61,235 nt of DNA, from assembly GCA_016207065.1 (NCBI GenBank), contig JACQQK010000074.1:1-61235 (forward strand), in the 5' to 3' direction. Position 1 is the stretch's first letter, and the number at the start of each line of letters is the position of its first letter. This document shows, piece by piece, positions 36,106 to 45,740 of the stretch. Below the pieces are notes generated by a model. That model was not told the DNA's origin. It saw only the letters and a list, made by a program, of their open reading frames with translations, and made no database searches. The DNA comes from Nitrospinota bacterium. GTDB lineage: Bacteria; Nitrospinota; Nitrospinia; Nitrospinales; JACRGP01. A program made the translations under genes and the position numbers.

Positions 36106-37152
36106 ATGCAACCCACCGCGGGTGACAACTTTCTTCTGGCGTTCGATTACCGTCCGCCGGTTTCGGAACTTGTAGCCAGAAATATTCTTTACATTCATTC
36201 CACCCGTCCGGATAAAAGCCAGAAAGCCCTGTCCAGGCTCCTGCAATTGTACCCTGAGGCAAAATTTTTACTGCTCAAGGGAGAGGACGCCTCCTTCCCC
36301 GAAAACGATCGCGATCGAGTCGAGGCATTGACCTTTCAAGGCAAATTCCTGCCGCCCGACCTGAGCCGGACCCCGTTGGGGAAACGGCTGACCCCGGACA
36401 ACATAGACGCCGTGTATTTCTGCGTCAACATCGCCATCGGCGCCGAATTCGACCTGGTCGGATTTAAAGAACAATACAGCAACCTATTGCAATCCGTGAC
36501 CAACCTGGGACTGATCGAGCGGACCTACGCGATCGATAAAAATTTCCGGGTTTTTCCTCTGTCCAACCTCGACATCGACGGTTGGACGCGAAACTGGACG
36601 GTCAAGGGCAAAACTTTTTACCTCCCGTGGACCTTGCTCTCCCTCCGGGAAAAAGAAGAGCTTTTCGAGTTGGCCCGGTCCGGTCCCGGCGAAGGAGCCA
36701 TCGTCAATATCGGCCATTTCCTCGGGGGATCGTCCATCATCCTGGCGGGCGGGTCCAAAGAGCGCGGCAGAGAACGCGTCCATTCCCTCGACGTCAAAAA
36801 ATACGACAACGCCGAGGACCTCTATAAAAAGAACGGGGTCGAGGACTGGATCGCGTTTCAACAAATGGAATCGGGAAAAGCCGCGAGCCAATGGGCGAAA
36901 AGACCGGACACCGCCATCCGCCTGCTCATCGTCGACGGGGACCACTCCTACGAAGGCTGTAAAAAAGACCTCCTCGACTGGTCCCCCTATCTGGTCTCCG
37001 GCGGGACGCTCGCCGTCCACGATTACTGCAACGTTTCGGAGGGCGTGGACTTCTCGTCCATTGTCGAGGCGGTATACGACGTCGTCTTGGACCATGACGA
37101 TTTTCATCGTTTGCGAAGAGTCGAGACGCTCCTGATCGCCGAAAAAAAATAA
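36106..37152 (+). CDS. SAM-dependent methyltransferase (Methyltransf_24-like), two-domain
   Basis: 348 residues from ATG 36106, with AAGGAG at 36091-36096. The C-terminal half (about 180-345) has a class-I Rossmann-like fold: GAIVNIGHFLGGSSIILAGG (motif I), VHSLDVKKYD, and LLIVDGDHSYEGCKKDLLDW, the acidic DGDHSYE signature of Methyltransf_24 proteins, followed by AVHDY. The N-terminal half (1-180) is not recognised. It follows a glycosyltransferase gene with no gap for a promoter, so it likely O- or N-methylates a glycan residue. Confidence 0.8.
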   Translation: MQPTAGDNFLLAFDYRPPVSELVARNILYIHSTRPDKSQKALSRLLQLYPEAKFLLLKGEDASFPENDRDRVEALTFQGKFLPPDLSRTPLGKRLTPDNIDAVYFCVNIAIGAEFDLVGFKEQYSNLLQSVTNLGLIERTYAIDKNFRVFPLSNLDIDGWTRNWTVKGKTFYLPWTLLSLREKEELFELARSGPGEGAIVNIGHFLGGSSIILAGGSKERGRERVHSLDVKKYDNAEDLYKKNGVEDWIAFQQMESGKAASQWAKRPDTAIRLLIVDGDHSYEGCKKDLLDWSPYLVSGGTLAVHDYCNVSEGVDFSSIVEAVYDVVLDHDDFHRLRRVETLLIAEKK

Positions 37153-37155
37153 GCC

Positions 37156-38232
37156 ATGTCTGCCTCGCGTATAAGCGAAAATTTCCCAAGCGGCGCATCC
37201 GCGCAAATGAAGCGCGTCCTTTATCGCCGTTGCAAGGAATTGAACGCGCGGATCGCGATCGTGGGCTCCAAAACCTCGGCCGGGCTTCTGATCGGGGCGC
37301 TCGAAAACACCGACGTCCCCGTCGTTGGCGTTTATGAGCGGCCTCCTTTTCGGGAACCCTCGATCATTCGCGGCCATCCCCTCCGCCCCATCGAGGAACT
37401 TTCCCGATTAGACCCAGATGACGCGATCGTTATCGCGTCGAGCGCCGAGGCGACCCAACTTTACGACACTATCGCCCTCGTCCAATCCCTCTGCCCCTGC
37501 AGAACGCTTCACCTGAAATCGCTGTTAGACGTTTTCCTCCTGCGGGAGGAGTTGAAAATCCCGTTGCAATTTCAGTTTGACGAATTTCTTTTTGGACGCG
37601 GGCTGTTCCCGGAGCCAGGGGAGAGTCCCTTCTGGCACCCCATTCCCCCGAAGATCGACTTCAGGGACAAAACCGTTTTGGAATTGGGGCCGTTTGAGGG
37701 GAATGTCTCCAGCCTGATCATGGCCCAGAACCCCAAAAAGGTCATCGGACTGGAAGCCCGGCCGCTGAATTACGCCAAATTTTCCGTCATGCGCTCTTTG
37801 CACAACTGGAAAAACTACCATTTGCTCCTGGGCGATATGCACCTTTTTCCACAACTGGTCCGGGAGAAAATCGACATCATCTATTGTTCGGGGGTCCTCT
37901 ATCACTCCGAGAAACCCTGGTGGCTGTTGAAATCCTGCCTTGACCAATGCGACACCGTCGTCCTCGGGACACACGTCGCGTCCGAATTTTCCAGGCATCC
38001 CCGCATAACCGAAGAAGTCGTTTTGGAAAGCGGAACGTACCGTTTCGAAATATACCCCGAGAAAGGGTGGAACGATGGTTTGGCCGGGGTGGCCCCCAAA
38101 AGCCTCTGGTTTACCGAGGAAGACCTCGTCCGTTTCGCGGGTTTTTACGGCTTTCGATTCGAAAGGTACGATTCATTCGTAAGCCCGCCCACGGGGCTTT
38201 GGATCCACGGCCTGATTACAAAAACCCAATAA
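37156..38232 (+). CDS. Class-I SAM-dependent methyltransferase, with N-terminal NAD-like domain
   Basis: 358 residues. The C-terminal half holds LELGPFEGNVSSLIMAQ (motif I), VIGLEARPLNYAK and IIYCSGVLYHSEKPWWLL, as in sugar or tRNA-wobble methyltransferases of the CmoB type. The N-terminal ~140 residues include RIAIVGSKTSAGLLIGALE, reminiscent of a small nucleotide-binding fold, and LRPIEELSRLDPDDAIVIASS, similar to the PglD/WbdP-type HDPL region. It starts 3 bases after the preceding gene. Substrate unknown. Confidence 0.78.
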   Translation: MSASRISENFPSGASAQMKRVLYRRCKELNARIAIVGSKTSAGLLIGALENTDVPVVGVYERPPFREPSIIRGHPLRPIEELSRLDPDDAIVIASSAEATQLYDTIALVQSLCPCRTLHLKSLLDVFLLREELKIPLQFQFDEFLFGRGLFPEPGESPFWHPIPPKIDFRDKTVLELGPFEGNVSSLIMAQNPKKVIGLEARPLNYAKFSVMRSLHNWKNYHLLLGDMHLFPQLVREKIDIIYCSGVLYHSEKPWWLLKSCLDQCDTVVLGTHVASEFSRHPRITEEVVLESGTYRFEIYPEKGWNDGLAGVAPKSLWFTEEDLVRFAGFYGFRFERYDSFVSPPTGLWIHGLITKTQ

Positions 38233-38260
38233 AATTCCATCGCCCCCAATTGGAACCGCG

Positions 38261-38289
38261 TTGCCGGAACCGGAAATTTTCGTTATAAT
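38261..38289 (+). promoter_or_regulatory. Predicted sigma-70 promoter upstream of the 140-residue gene
   Basis: TTGCCG (38261-38266) and a perfect TATAAT (38284-38289) are separated by 17 bases, 70 bases before the start of the gene at 38360. The -35 matches 4 of 6. Confidence 0.6.
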
Positions 38290-38359
38290 AAAAACCCAAA
38301 GCCGTAAAAAGCTGGAAACGCAACGTCAAGAAAAAAAACTCCTTGACCGGAAGAGAGTA

Positions 38360-38782
38360 ATGGGATCAGAATATCCACGGCGGTTTTCCCCGGACCGGGC
38401 GCCAATCGACCCCGCCCTTGCCAACCGCATATTTTCCTTCGACGGAGAAGAAGTCCTGGGATATTGGAATGGGCTCTCCATCGACGACCTGGCCAGGGAA
38501 CTGGAGCGCATCGAGGAAGACGCCGACCCGAATTACGCGGGACTGCCCCACGGCCAAAACATCCCCGAGGACTTGCGAGACGAGGCGGAGAAGGATTATC
38601 CGATTTGGGCTTGCGACGTCACGGGACGTTGCCTGGTCGGGGAAAACGCAACGAGGATCGAAAACGCGGATGCCATCCGCGAGCATTACCATAAGAAGCA
38701 CGGAGGCTTGGAAAAATTTAAGGAACTGTTACGGATCGAACGAGAGCAAAAAATCGAAAGTCTGAGATTGAAAAAAGGATAA
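38360..38782 (+). CDS. Uncharacterised protein with a C-C-H-H pattern
   Basis: 140 residues from ATG 38360, with an AAGAGAG-type ribosome site just before. The N-terminal region is acidic (DGEEVLGYWNGLSIDD, RELERIEEDADP). The C-terminal part has WACDVTGRCLVGE, then HYHKKHGGLEK, i.e. C-x5-C ... H-x-H-x2-H, a plausible small metal site. No family is recognised. It has its own promoter-like sequence at 38261-38289 and is not tightly linked to the methyltransferase operon. Confidence 0.7.
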   Translation: MGSEYPRRFSPDRAPIDPALANRIFSFDGEEVLGYWNGLSIDDLARELERIEEDADPNYAGLPHGQNIPEDLRDEAEKDYPIWACDVTGRCLVGENATRIENADAIREHYHKKHGGLEKFKELLRIEREQKIESLRLKKG

Positions 38783-39092
38783 TGCGGTCGATCTTCCCTC
38801 TCCGCGGGAAACGATGCGGGGAAAGCCGGTTCGAAGCCCGAATCGAGCTTCATTAAAATCCAGATCGCGACATCCATCCTGCCGAGACCTTAAGCATAAC
38901 TCGCTTGAGCCAACCAATCCCTTATTCAGCCTTGGTTCTTTAAAAATTCAATAGGCCCTGTCGTCAATTATCTTTTTGAGTGAACATGGAACCCCCTTTA
39001 CCGGTCGTCCGTTTCGCGACGATCTTTTCATCCGTTTTATTTCCTTTCCCGCCGATCAAACGCTCCCGCGAATTCCATTTGGCGAGACTTCG
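38783..39092. other. 310-bp stretch before the Ehr-like operon
   Basis: AT-richer stretches lie around 38890-38960. No near-consensus promoter pair was found by eye, though the operon at 39093 must be transcribed from here. A frame beginning at 38976 runs into the first operon gene but its leader lacks a ribosome site and membrane-protein character. Confidence 0.4.
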
Positions 39093-41111
39093 ATGAACAA
39101 CGCTCTCCTTTTGCTGTCCGGACCGGCCCTGGCGCTTTCAGCTTCCGCAGCGACCCCTCTTTTCGCCCGCGACAGGCGCGTCCAGATTTGGGCGCTGTGC
39201 TCGTTACTCGCCTTGTCCGGCGTGGCCACGGCCGTCTCCGGAATGGCGGGACTGTTATCGCCGCCGAAGACCGCCGTCCTTCCCCTTGGGCTTCCGCGGA
39301 TGCCCATGCACCTGCGCCTGGACGCCCTCGCCGGTTTTTTTCAAGTCGTGATCGGATTTTCGGTCGTTTCCGCGGCGGTTTATTCCGTCGGTTACCTGCG
39401 GCCCATGGCCAAGGACCGGAGCCTGACCCCCCTGGGCGTCTTTCTGTCCCTGTTCGTCCTCGGCATGCAGGGAGTAACGCTCGCCAACGACGCGTATACG
39501 TTCATGGTCTTCTGGGAGTTGATGAGCGTGACCTCCTATTTTCTGGTCGTCTTCGAACACGAGAATGAGGCCAACCGCAAAGCGGGGTTTCTATACCTGT
39601 TGATGGCCCATCTCGGGGGCCTTCTCATACTCGGCGGTTTCGCCGTCCTCTACGCCGCGGAGCGTTCGTTTGAATTCGACGTCATGCGCGCCGCGGAATT
39701 GAGTCCGCTCTGGGCCTCGATGGCCTTCTTGCTGGCCGGATTCGGTTTCGGCATGAAGGCCGGAGTGGTCCCGTTGCACGCCTGGTTGCCGGAGGCCCAT
39801 CCGGTGGCGCCTTCCAACGCCTCCGCCTTGATGAGCGGGGTGATGATCAAAGTGGCCATCTTCGGTTTTCTGCGGGTCGTGTGGGACCTGGTGGGACTGG
39901 AACAGGGAGCCTGGTGGTGGGGCGGGGTGGTGTTGGCGGCGGGTTCAAGCTCGTCGGTGAGCGGCATATTGCTGGCGTTACAGCAACACGATCTCAAACG
40001 CCTGCTGGCCTATTCCTCGGTGGAGAACATCGGAATCATCGTTATCGGACTGGGATTGGCCATGATCTTCTCCCACTTCGAGTATCAGGACCTGGCGGCC
40101 CTTGGCATCGTGGCGTCGCTGTACCATACCTTGAATCACTCCCTGTTCAAAGGTTTGCTGTTCATGGGGGCGGGGGCGGTCCTGCACGGCGCCCACAACC
40201 GCGACATGGAGCAAATGGGCGGGTTGATCCGGCGCATGCCCTATACCGCCGCCCTGTTTCTCGTGGGTTGCGTCTCCATATCGGCCCTGCCGCCGTTCAA
40301 CGGGTTCGTTTCGGAATGGCTGACCTTCCAGGCGGCCCTGATGGCGCCGAAGTTGACGGGCACCATATTGTCCGCGTTGATTCCATTCTCCGCGGCCATG
40401 CTGGCCCTGGCGGGCGCTTTGGCGGCGACGTGCTTCGTCAAGGTGTTTGGCGTCGTCTTTCAAGGGACCCCGCGGTCCCGTTCGGCGGCGGAGTCCCATG
40501 AAGTCGACCGTTGGATGCTGTCGGGCATGGCCATCCCCGCCCTGTTGTGCGTTTTGCTCGGCGTCTTTCCGGTGTGGGTCATCCGCTTGATCGACGCGGT
40601 GCCTATCGCCTTGATACAGACCAGCCTGGGCGGTTTGATCGCCGAGGGCGGCTGGCTGTGGTTGACGCCGATCGCCCCGGAACGGGCGTCCTACTCGCCG
40701 CTGATCGTGATGGCGGTGTCGCTGTCGGCGGGATTCGCCGCCTTTTTCATGTACCGCCGGGGCCGTCCCGTGCGGCGCGCCCCCATTTGGAGTTGCGGCC
40801 ATCCCAACCTCAATCCGCGCATGCAATATACCGCGACGAGTTTTTCCCAACCGTTGCGGCATATCTTCTCGAATATCTATCGGCCGCTGGAAAAGTCCCT
40901 GCGCGTGGACCATGGACACATCTTGCAGGTCAAGCAGGTGCGTTATTCGGTGCACGTCCAGGACCTGGCCTGGAACTACCTCTACGCGCCGGTCAGGCAG
41001 TTCACCGCCTGGGCGACCCAGGCCGTCGACTGGTTGCACGCGCGCCGGATCCACGGCCATCTCGCGTTGATTTTCGCGACCTTGTTGATCCTCATGAGTC
41101 TCCTGGTATGA
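39093..41111 (+). CDS. Ehr/hydrogenase-4 component B-like proton-translocating membrane subunit (NuoL/M-like)
   Basis: 672 residues from ATG 39093, the length of HyfB. It has 14 or more hydrophobic helices and the antiporter-like core GVVPLHAWLPEAHPVAPSNASALMSGVMIKVAIF with the conserved Lys and His, plus LLAYSSVENIGI and HTLNHSLFKGLLF. The N-terminal in-frame extension to 38976 is rejected because it has no membrane or start support. It forms part of the proton-pumping arm. Four-base overlaps link it with the next subunit (41108). Confidence 0.88.
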   Translation: MNNALLLLSGPALALSASAATPLFARDRRVQIWALCSLLALSGVATAVSGMAGLLSPPKTAVLPLGLPRMPMHLRLDALAGFFQVVIGFSVVSAAVYSVGYLRPMAKDRSLTPLGVFLSLFVLGMQGVTLANDAYTFMVFWELMSVTSYFLVVFEHENEANRKAGFLYLLMAHLGGLLILGGFAVLYAAERSFEFDVMRAAELSPLWASMAFLLAGFGFGMKAGVVPLHAWLPEAHPVAPSNASALMSGVMIKVAIFGFLRVVWDLVGLEQGAWWWGGVVLAAGSSSSVSGILLALQQHDLKRLLAYSSVENIGIIVIGLGLAMIFSHFEYQDLAALGIVASLYHTLNHSLFKGLLFMGAGAVLHGAHNRDMEQMGGLIRRMPYTAALFLVGCVSISALPPFNGFVSEWLTFQAALMAPKLTGTILSALIPFSAAMLALAGALAATCFVKVFGVVFQGTPRSRSAAESHEVDRWMLSGMAIPALLCVLLGVFPVWVIRLIDAVPIALIQTSLGGLIAEGGWLWLTPIAPERASYSPLIVMAVSLSAGFAAFFMYRRGRPVRRAPIWSCGHPNLNPRMQYTATSFSQPLRHIFSNIYRPLEKSLRVDHGHILQVKQVRYSVHVQDLAWNYLYAPVRQFTAWATQAVDWLHARRIHGHLALIFATLLILMSLLV

Positions 41112-42055
41112 AACTCTGGGCCTACAACATCCTTCAAGCGGCGCTTCTGATCGGACTGTCTCCGCTGGCCGCGGCGGTCCTGAGGAAACTGAAGGCGCTT
41201 CTGCAAAACCGCCGGGGCCCCGGACCGCTACAGACCTACCGCGATCTCGTCAAGCTGTTCAACAAGGAACCGGTATTGCCCGATCGGGCTTCGTGGATTT
41301 TCAGGCTGGCCCCCTATGTCGTCTTTGCCGTCACGGCCTTGTCGGCCGCCATCGTGCCGGTCATCCTGGTCCATACGCCCCTGTCCGCGGTGGCCGACGT
41401 CATCACCCTGGTGGGACTTCTGGCCATGGCCCGTTTCTTTACCGCCCTAGCGGCGATGGACCTCGGAACCGCTTTTGGCGGGATGGGCGCCAGCCGCGAA
41501 ATGACCTTCGCCGCGTTGGCCGAACCCGCCATGCTCATGAGCGTTTTCATACTCTCCCTCGCGGCGCAGAGCACCAACCTCTCCACCGTGACCGACACCA
41601 TGCTCAACGCCGACCTGGGACTGCGGCCCTCGCTGGCTTTCGCGTTGACCGCCATGGCGCTGGTGGCCATCGCGGAAACCGGGCGCATCCCCGTGGACAA
41701 TCCCGCCACCCACCTGGAACTGACCATGGTCCACGAAGCGATGGTCCTCGAGTATTCCGGACGGTACCTGGCGCTGATCGAATGGGCCAACCAGATCAAG
41801 CTCATGTTGTTCGCCACCTTGTTGATCAACCTGTTCGTTCCCTGGGGCATAGCCATGGAGGCGACCGCCGTCAACATGGCGTTCGCCGCGTCCGCATGGC
41901 TATTGAAACTCCTCGCCCTGTTCGTGGCGCTGACCCTGATGGAAACCTGGATGGCCAAGATGCGCATCTTCCGCGTGCCGGAGTATCTGGGGCTGGCCTT
42001 TCTGCTGGCCATTCTCGGCATGTTGACCCACTTCATCCTGGAGGTCGTCATTTGA
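41108..42055 (+). CDS. Ehr/hydrogenase-4 component C-like membrane subunit (NuoH-like)
   Basis: 315 residues from ATG 41108, overlapping the previous stop by 4 bases. It has eight or so helices and the NuoH-family motifs RKLKALLQNRRGPGPLQTYRDLVKLFNKE, GTAFGGMGASREMTFAALAEP and ETGRIPVDNPATHLELTMVHEAM, with conserved acidic and arginine residues of the quinone/coupling region. It joins the membrane arm to the peripheral large and small subunits. Confidence 0.93.
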   Translation: MKLWAYNILQAALLIGLSPLAAAVLRKLKALLQNRRGPGPLQTYRDLVKLFNKEPVLPDRASWIFRLAPYVVFAVTALSAAIVPVILVHTPLSAVADVITLVGLLAMARFFTALAAMDLGTAFGGMGASREMTFAALAEPAMLMSVFILSLAAQSTNLSTVTDTMLNADLGLRPSLAFALTAMALVAIAETGRIPVDNPATHLELTMVHEAMVLEYSGRYLALIEWANQIKLMLFATLLINLFVPWGIAMEATAVNMAFAASAWLLKLLALFVALTLMETWMAKMRIFRVPEYLGLAFLLAILGMLTHFILEVVI

Positions 42056-42711
42056 TATCGGCGGAGCTTCTGAAACAATTGCTGTCCCTGGCCGCGGCGC
42101 TGTTTTTGCTGACCGCGTTCGCCCTGCTTGCCCAAAGGCACATGCACGCCCTTCTGCGCTGGTTCGCGGTCCAGGGCGTGTTGCTGGCGGCGACCACCGC
42201 CCTGGTGGCCTACGCCGCCAACGTCCACGAATTGTACATTTCGGCCTTTCTGGCCCTGGTCCTGAAGGGCCTGCTGGTTCCCTGGCTGTTGTGGCGCATC
42301 GTCATCCGCCTCGGCGCGCATCGCGAGGTAGAGTCGCTGGTCAACATTTTCGCCACCATGCTGATCGGCGCCGCCCTGGTGTTGTTCGCTTATTACGTCA
42401 GCCTGCCCATCCAGGAGCTGTCGTTCGTGGTGACGAGGAACATCATCGCCATCGCGCTGGCCTGCGTGCTGATCGGCATGCTGATCATGATCACCCGGCG
42501 CAAGGCCATCACCCAGGTCGTGGGTTTTCTCGCCCTGGAAAACGCCTTGTTCTTCACGGCCACCGCCGCCACCTATGGCATGCCGCTCGTGGTCGAGATC
42601 GGCGTGGCCTTCGACGTGTTGATCGCGGCGTTGATCTTCGGGGTGTTTTTCTTCCAAATCCGCAGTACGTTCGACTCCCTGGACCTGAAGCATTTGGAGG
42701 TGGAACGGTGA
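42052..42711 (+). CDS. Ehr/hydrogenase-4 component E-like membrane subunit (NuoK-like)
   Basis: 219 residues from TTG 42052, overlapping the upstream stop. Seven hydrophobic helices are visible. The NuoK-like conserved segments are AANVHELYISAFLALVLKGLLVPWLLWRI, with an intramembrane Glu/Lys pair, and GFLALENALFFTATAATYGMPLVVEIGV with a conserved Glu. HyfE is of similar length (about 216). It is part of the proton-translocating chain. Confidence 0.9.
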   Translation: MISAELLKQLLSLAAALFLLTAFALLAQRHMHALLRWFAVQGVLLAATTALVAYAANVHELYISAFLALVLKGLLVPWLLWRIVIRLGAHREVESLVNIFATMLIGAALVLFAYYVSLPIQELSFVVTRNIIAIALACVLIGMLIMITRRKAITQVVGFLALENALFFTATAATYGMPLVVEIGVAFDVLIAALIFGVFFFQIRSTFDSLDLKHLEVER

Positions 42712-44171
42712 GCCTGTTCGACCTGCTCCTGGGGATTCCGTTGCTGTCGGGAGTCGTCATGGCCCTCATAAACCGTTCCCCTATCGCGGCCCGGTTGAAT
42801 ATCGCGGCCGGCTTCCTGACCTTCGTCGTTGCCCTGGCGTTGGCCTTTCAGGTTTTGGAACAGGGGTCCATCCTTGCCCACGAGCAGGCTTTTTTTCTGG
42901 ATCCGTATAACGTTTTCCTGGTCTCTCTCACGGCCTTCGTCGCCGCCACCACCGCGATCTTCTCCCGCACTTACATGTTGCACGAGGAGGAAATCGGCAG
43001 GGTGACCGCGAGCAACCTGCGGCTTTATCATGCCATGTTCCAGTTGTTCATTTTCGGCATGTTGCTCGCGTTGACGACAAACAATCTGGGGGTGTTGTGG
43101 ATCGCGCTCGAACTGGCGACCCTCGCGACGGTACTGCTGGTTTCCCTGTACCGTACGCCGGCGGCCATCAGCGCCGCGTGGAAATACTTCATCCTGTGCG
43201 GCGTGGGCATCGCCCTGGCGCTGTTCGGCACGATCTTGATCTTTTCCACGTCCTCCGAGACGCTGGGGCACGGCAACGATGCGTTGACGTGGACCCTGTT
43301 GTATAAAAACGCCGAGAACCTGACCCCGCAGGTAATCACCATCGCCTTTGTTTTTCTGATGGTGGGCTATGGCACCAAGGTGGGACTGGTCCCCATGCAT
43401 GCCTGGTTGCCGGACGCCCATGGAGAGGGACCGACGCCCATTTCCGCCGTCCTCTCCGGGTTATTGCTGAACGTCGCCCTTTACGCGCTGGTCCGTTGCA
43501 AGACCCTGGTGGACGGAGCCACCCATGGCGACCTGGCCGGGAAATTGATGATGGGGTTCGGGATGTTGTCCCTGGTGGTCGCCTCCATGGCCTTGCACCG
43601 GCAACGCGACATCAAGCGGATGTATTCCTTTTCCTCCATCGAGCACATGGGGCTCATGACTTTCTCCTTCGGCATCGGTACGCCGTTGGCGAATTTCGCG
43701 GCGCTCCTGCACATGACGGTGCATTCGCTGGTCAAATCCGGCATCTTCTTTACCGTCGGCCACGCCGCGCAGGGGATGAAGACCCAAAACATGATCGGCA
43801 TCCGCGGGTTGATCCGTCTTCAACCGGGCATCGGTTGGGGGTTGTTGCTGGGCACCATAGCCATCGCGGGTTTCCCTCCTTTTGGAGTGTTCGCCAGCGA
43901 ATTCCTGTTGATGACCGCGGCCCTGCAATCCTATCCCTGGACCATATGCCTGTTGTTGCCGAGCCTGGTGGTCGCTTTCGCCGGGCTGTTCCGCCACGTG
44001 CAACCCATGGTTTTCGGCGTTCCTCCCGAGGAGGTCCGGGCGGTGCGCGTGAACATGCTCCCGGTTTACATCCATCTGGGCCTGGCGCTGGTCCTGGGCC
44101 TGGCGATCCCCGGTTTTCTGGCGGACTGGTATCACAACGCCGCCGATCTGTTGCACAGGGGGGCGCAATGA
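42708..44171 (+). CDS. Ehr/hydrogenase-4 component F-like membrane subunit (NuoM/N-like)
   Basis: 487 residues from GTG 42708, overlapping the previous gene by 4 bases. It shows about 13 helices, with GTKVGLVPMHAWLPDAHGEGPTPISAVLSGLLLNVALYAL, the signature of Mrp/Nuo antiporter-like subunits, plus FSSIEHMGLMTFSFGIG and HMTVHSLVKSGIFFTVGH. HyfF is similar (about 526). A second antiporter-like subunit after the HyfB-type one points to a complex with two pumping modules. Confidence 0.92.
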   Translation: MSLFDLLLGIPLLSGVVMALINRSPIAARLNIAAGFLTFVVALALAFQVLEQGSILAHEQAFFLDPYNVFLVSLTAFVAATTAIFSRTYMLHEEEIGRVTASNLRLYHAMFQLFIFGMLLALTTNNLGVLWIALELATLATVLLVSLYRTPAAISAAWKYFILCGVGIALALFGTILIFSTSSETLGHGNDALTWTLLYKNAENLTPQVITIAFVFLMVGYGTKVGLVPMHAWLPDAHGEGPTPISAVLSGLLLNVALYALVRCKTLVDGATHGDLAGKLMMGFGMLSLVVASMALHRQRDIKRMYSFSSIEHMGLMTFSFGIGTPLANFAALLHMTVHSLVKSGIFFTVGHAAQGMKTQNMIGIRGLIRLQPGIGWGLLLGTIAIAGFPPFGVFASEFLLMTAALQSYPWTICLLLPSLVVAFAGLFRHVQPMVFGVPPEEVRAVRVNMLPVYIHLGLALVLGLAIPGFLADWYHNAADLLHRGAQ

Positions 44172-45733
44172 AGTTCAGGCTGAGCGAACATCTTGCCTCG
44201 TTGATCGCGGTCGCCGATCTCGACGTCGAGAGGACGGAAGGTCCGCCCCCCAGTCTGCGGGTGGACCGCGACGACTGGGCCGCGGTCGCGCGGATCGCCA
44301 GGGAGGCGGGAATGCGGCTGGTGGCGGAATGGGCGGCCCAGGAAAAGGATGGGTTTTCGGTCCATGCCGCTTACGCGCAAAACCCCAACGGTTATGCCCT
44401 GGTAAAAACGACGCTGAACGCCGGAGTAGAGGGATTCCCCAGCCTGGCGCCCCATTACGTCGCCGCGGCGCGCATGGAGCGCGCGATCCATGACCTGTTC
44501 GGCCTCATGCCCCTGGGCCATCCCGACCCGCGTCCATGGATCAAACACGAACACTGGCCGGAGGGCGCCCATCCACTGCGCAAGGACTTCGCCGCCGATA
44601 CCGGCATGCCCCGCGGGGAGGGCCGTTACCCGTTTATCGAGGCGGAGGGGGAAGGCGTCTACGAGATCCCCGTGGGTCCGGTGCATGCGGGGATCATCGA
44701 ACCCGGGCATTTCCGCTTCCTCGCGGTGGGCGAGCAAATCCTGAACCTGGAGGAACGTTTGGGCTACGTGCACAAAGGCATCGAAAAAAGCATGGAGGGG
44801 CGCGACGCCTTTTCCGCGGCGCGCCTGGCCGCCCGCATTTCCGGCGACGCCACCGTGGCGCATGCCTGGGCGTTTTGCCTGGCGGCGGAACAGGCCGCGG
44901 GCCTGGAAGCGTCCCCCCGCGCCGCCACGTTACGCGCGATATTGTGCGAGCGCGAACGCATGGCCAATCACATTGGCGATATCGGCGCCATCTGTAACGA
45001 CGCGGCATGGGGTTTTATGCACATGCAGTGTCAGCGACTGCGCGAGGAGATGGCGCGACTGCATCGCCGCCTGTTTGGCCATCGGCTGTTGATGGACTGC
45101 GTTCTGCCGGGGGGAGCGGCCCGCGATCTGGACGCCGAAGGCATCGAAGCGCTGGCCGGACAGACGCAGGCCATGGCCCGCGAAATGAACGAACTGTTTG
45201 AAATGTACGAGGACCAGACGTCGATCCGCGAGCGGGTCATCGACTCCGGCGCGATCCAGTCCAGGCACGCCCGCGACCTGGGCCTGCTGGGTTACGCGGG
45301 CCGGAGCGCCGAATGCGACATCGACGCTCGCCGCGACGCCGCCTATCCCCCTTATGACCGCCATCCCCCGCAGGTCAAGGTGTGCAAGGGAGGCGACGTG
45401 TCCGCCCGCCTGTGGATCCGTTTCCAGGAGATCCAGGAGAGCGCGAGGCTGGTCCAGAAGTTTCTGGCTGAACTCCCCGCGGGTCCCTTGCGGGAGCCAT
45501 GGACCGCGCCGCGCGACGGCCGCTGGGGTTTTGCCGCCATCGAGTCCTGGCGCGGCGAGATCGCCGCCTGGGTGCGTTTCGGCGCCGGGGGTAAAATCGA
45601 CCGCTGTTACGCGCGAGACCCGTCCATGATCAACTGGCTGGGCCTGGAACTCGCGGTGCGCGAGGTGCCGGTGCCCGATTTTCCTCTCAACAATAAATCG
45701 TTCAATTGCTCGTACTCCGGGCACGATCTGTAA
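44168..45733 (+). CDS. Ehr-type large subunit (NuoCD-like fusion lacking most NiFe cysteines)
   Basis: 521 residues from ATG 44168. The N-terminal part (about 1-150) is NuoC-like with ERAIHDLFGLMPLGHPDPRPW; the rest is NuoD/HycE-like with EERLGYVHKGIEKSMEGR and LRAILCERERMANHIGDIG. In hydrogenases the N-terminal motif R-x-C-G-x-C supplies nickel ligands; here it reads RISGDATVAH, so S225 and A228 replace both cysteines. The C-terminal motif CxxC is NCSYSGHDL: C514 remains, the second is S517. Thus three of four ligands are missing and NiFe chemistry is unlikely. Confidence 0.92.
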   Translation: MKFRLSEHLASLIAVADLDVERTEGPPPSLRVDRDDWAAVARIAREAGMRLVAEWAAQEKDGFSVHAAYAQNPNGYALVKTTLNAGVEGFPSLAPHYVAAARMERAIHDLFGLMPLGHPDPRPWIKHEHWPEGAHPLRKDFAADTGMPRGEGRYPFIEAEGEGVYEIPVGPVHAGIIEPGHFRFLAVGEQILNLEERLGYVHKGIEKSMEGRDAFSAARLAARISGDATVAHAWAFCLAAEQAAGLEASPRAATLRAILCERERMANHIGDIGAICNDAAWGFMHMQCQRLREEMARLHRRLFGHRLLMDCVLPGGAARDLDAEGIEALAGQTQAMAREMNELFEMYEDQTSIRERVIDSGAIQSRHARDLGLLGYAGRSAECDIDARRDAAYPPYDRHPPQVKVCKGGDVSARLWIRFQEIQESARLVQKFLAELPAGPLREPWTAPRDGRWGFAAIESWRGEIAAWVRFGAGGKIDRCYARDPSMINWLGLELAVREVPVPDFPLNNKSFNCSYSGHDL

Positions 45734-45740
45734 GGCCGCC

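Noticed and set aside
36780..37000. DGDHSYE motif as a metallophosphatase
   Set aside because: The motif and its context match the Methyltransf_24 family; no second metal-binding motif is present.
39061..39092. N-terminal extension of the Ehr component B-like gene back to 38976
   Set aside because: The extension lacks a ribosome site and hydrophobic character; ATG 39093 gives the expected 672 residues.
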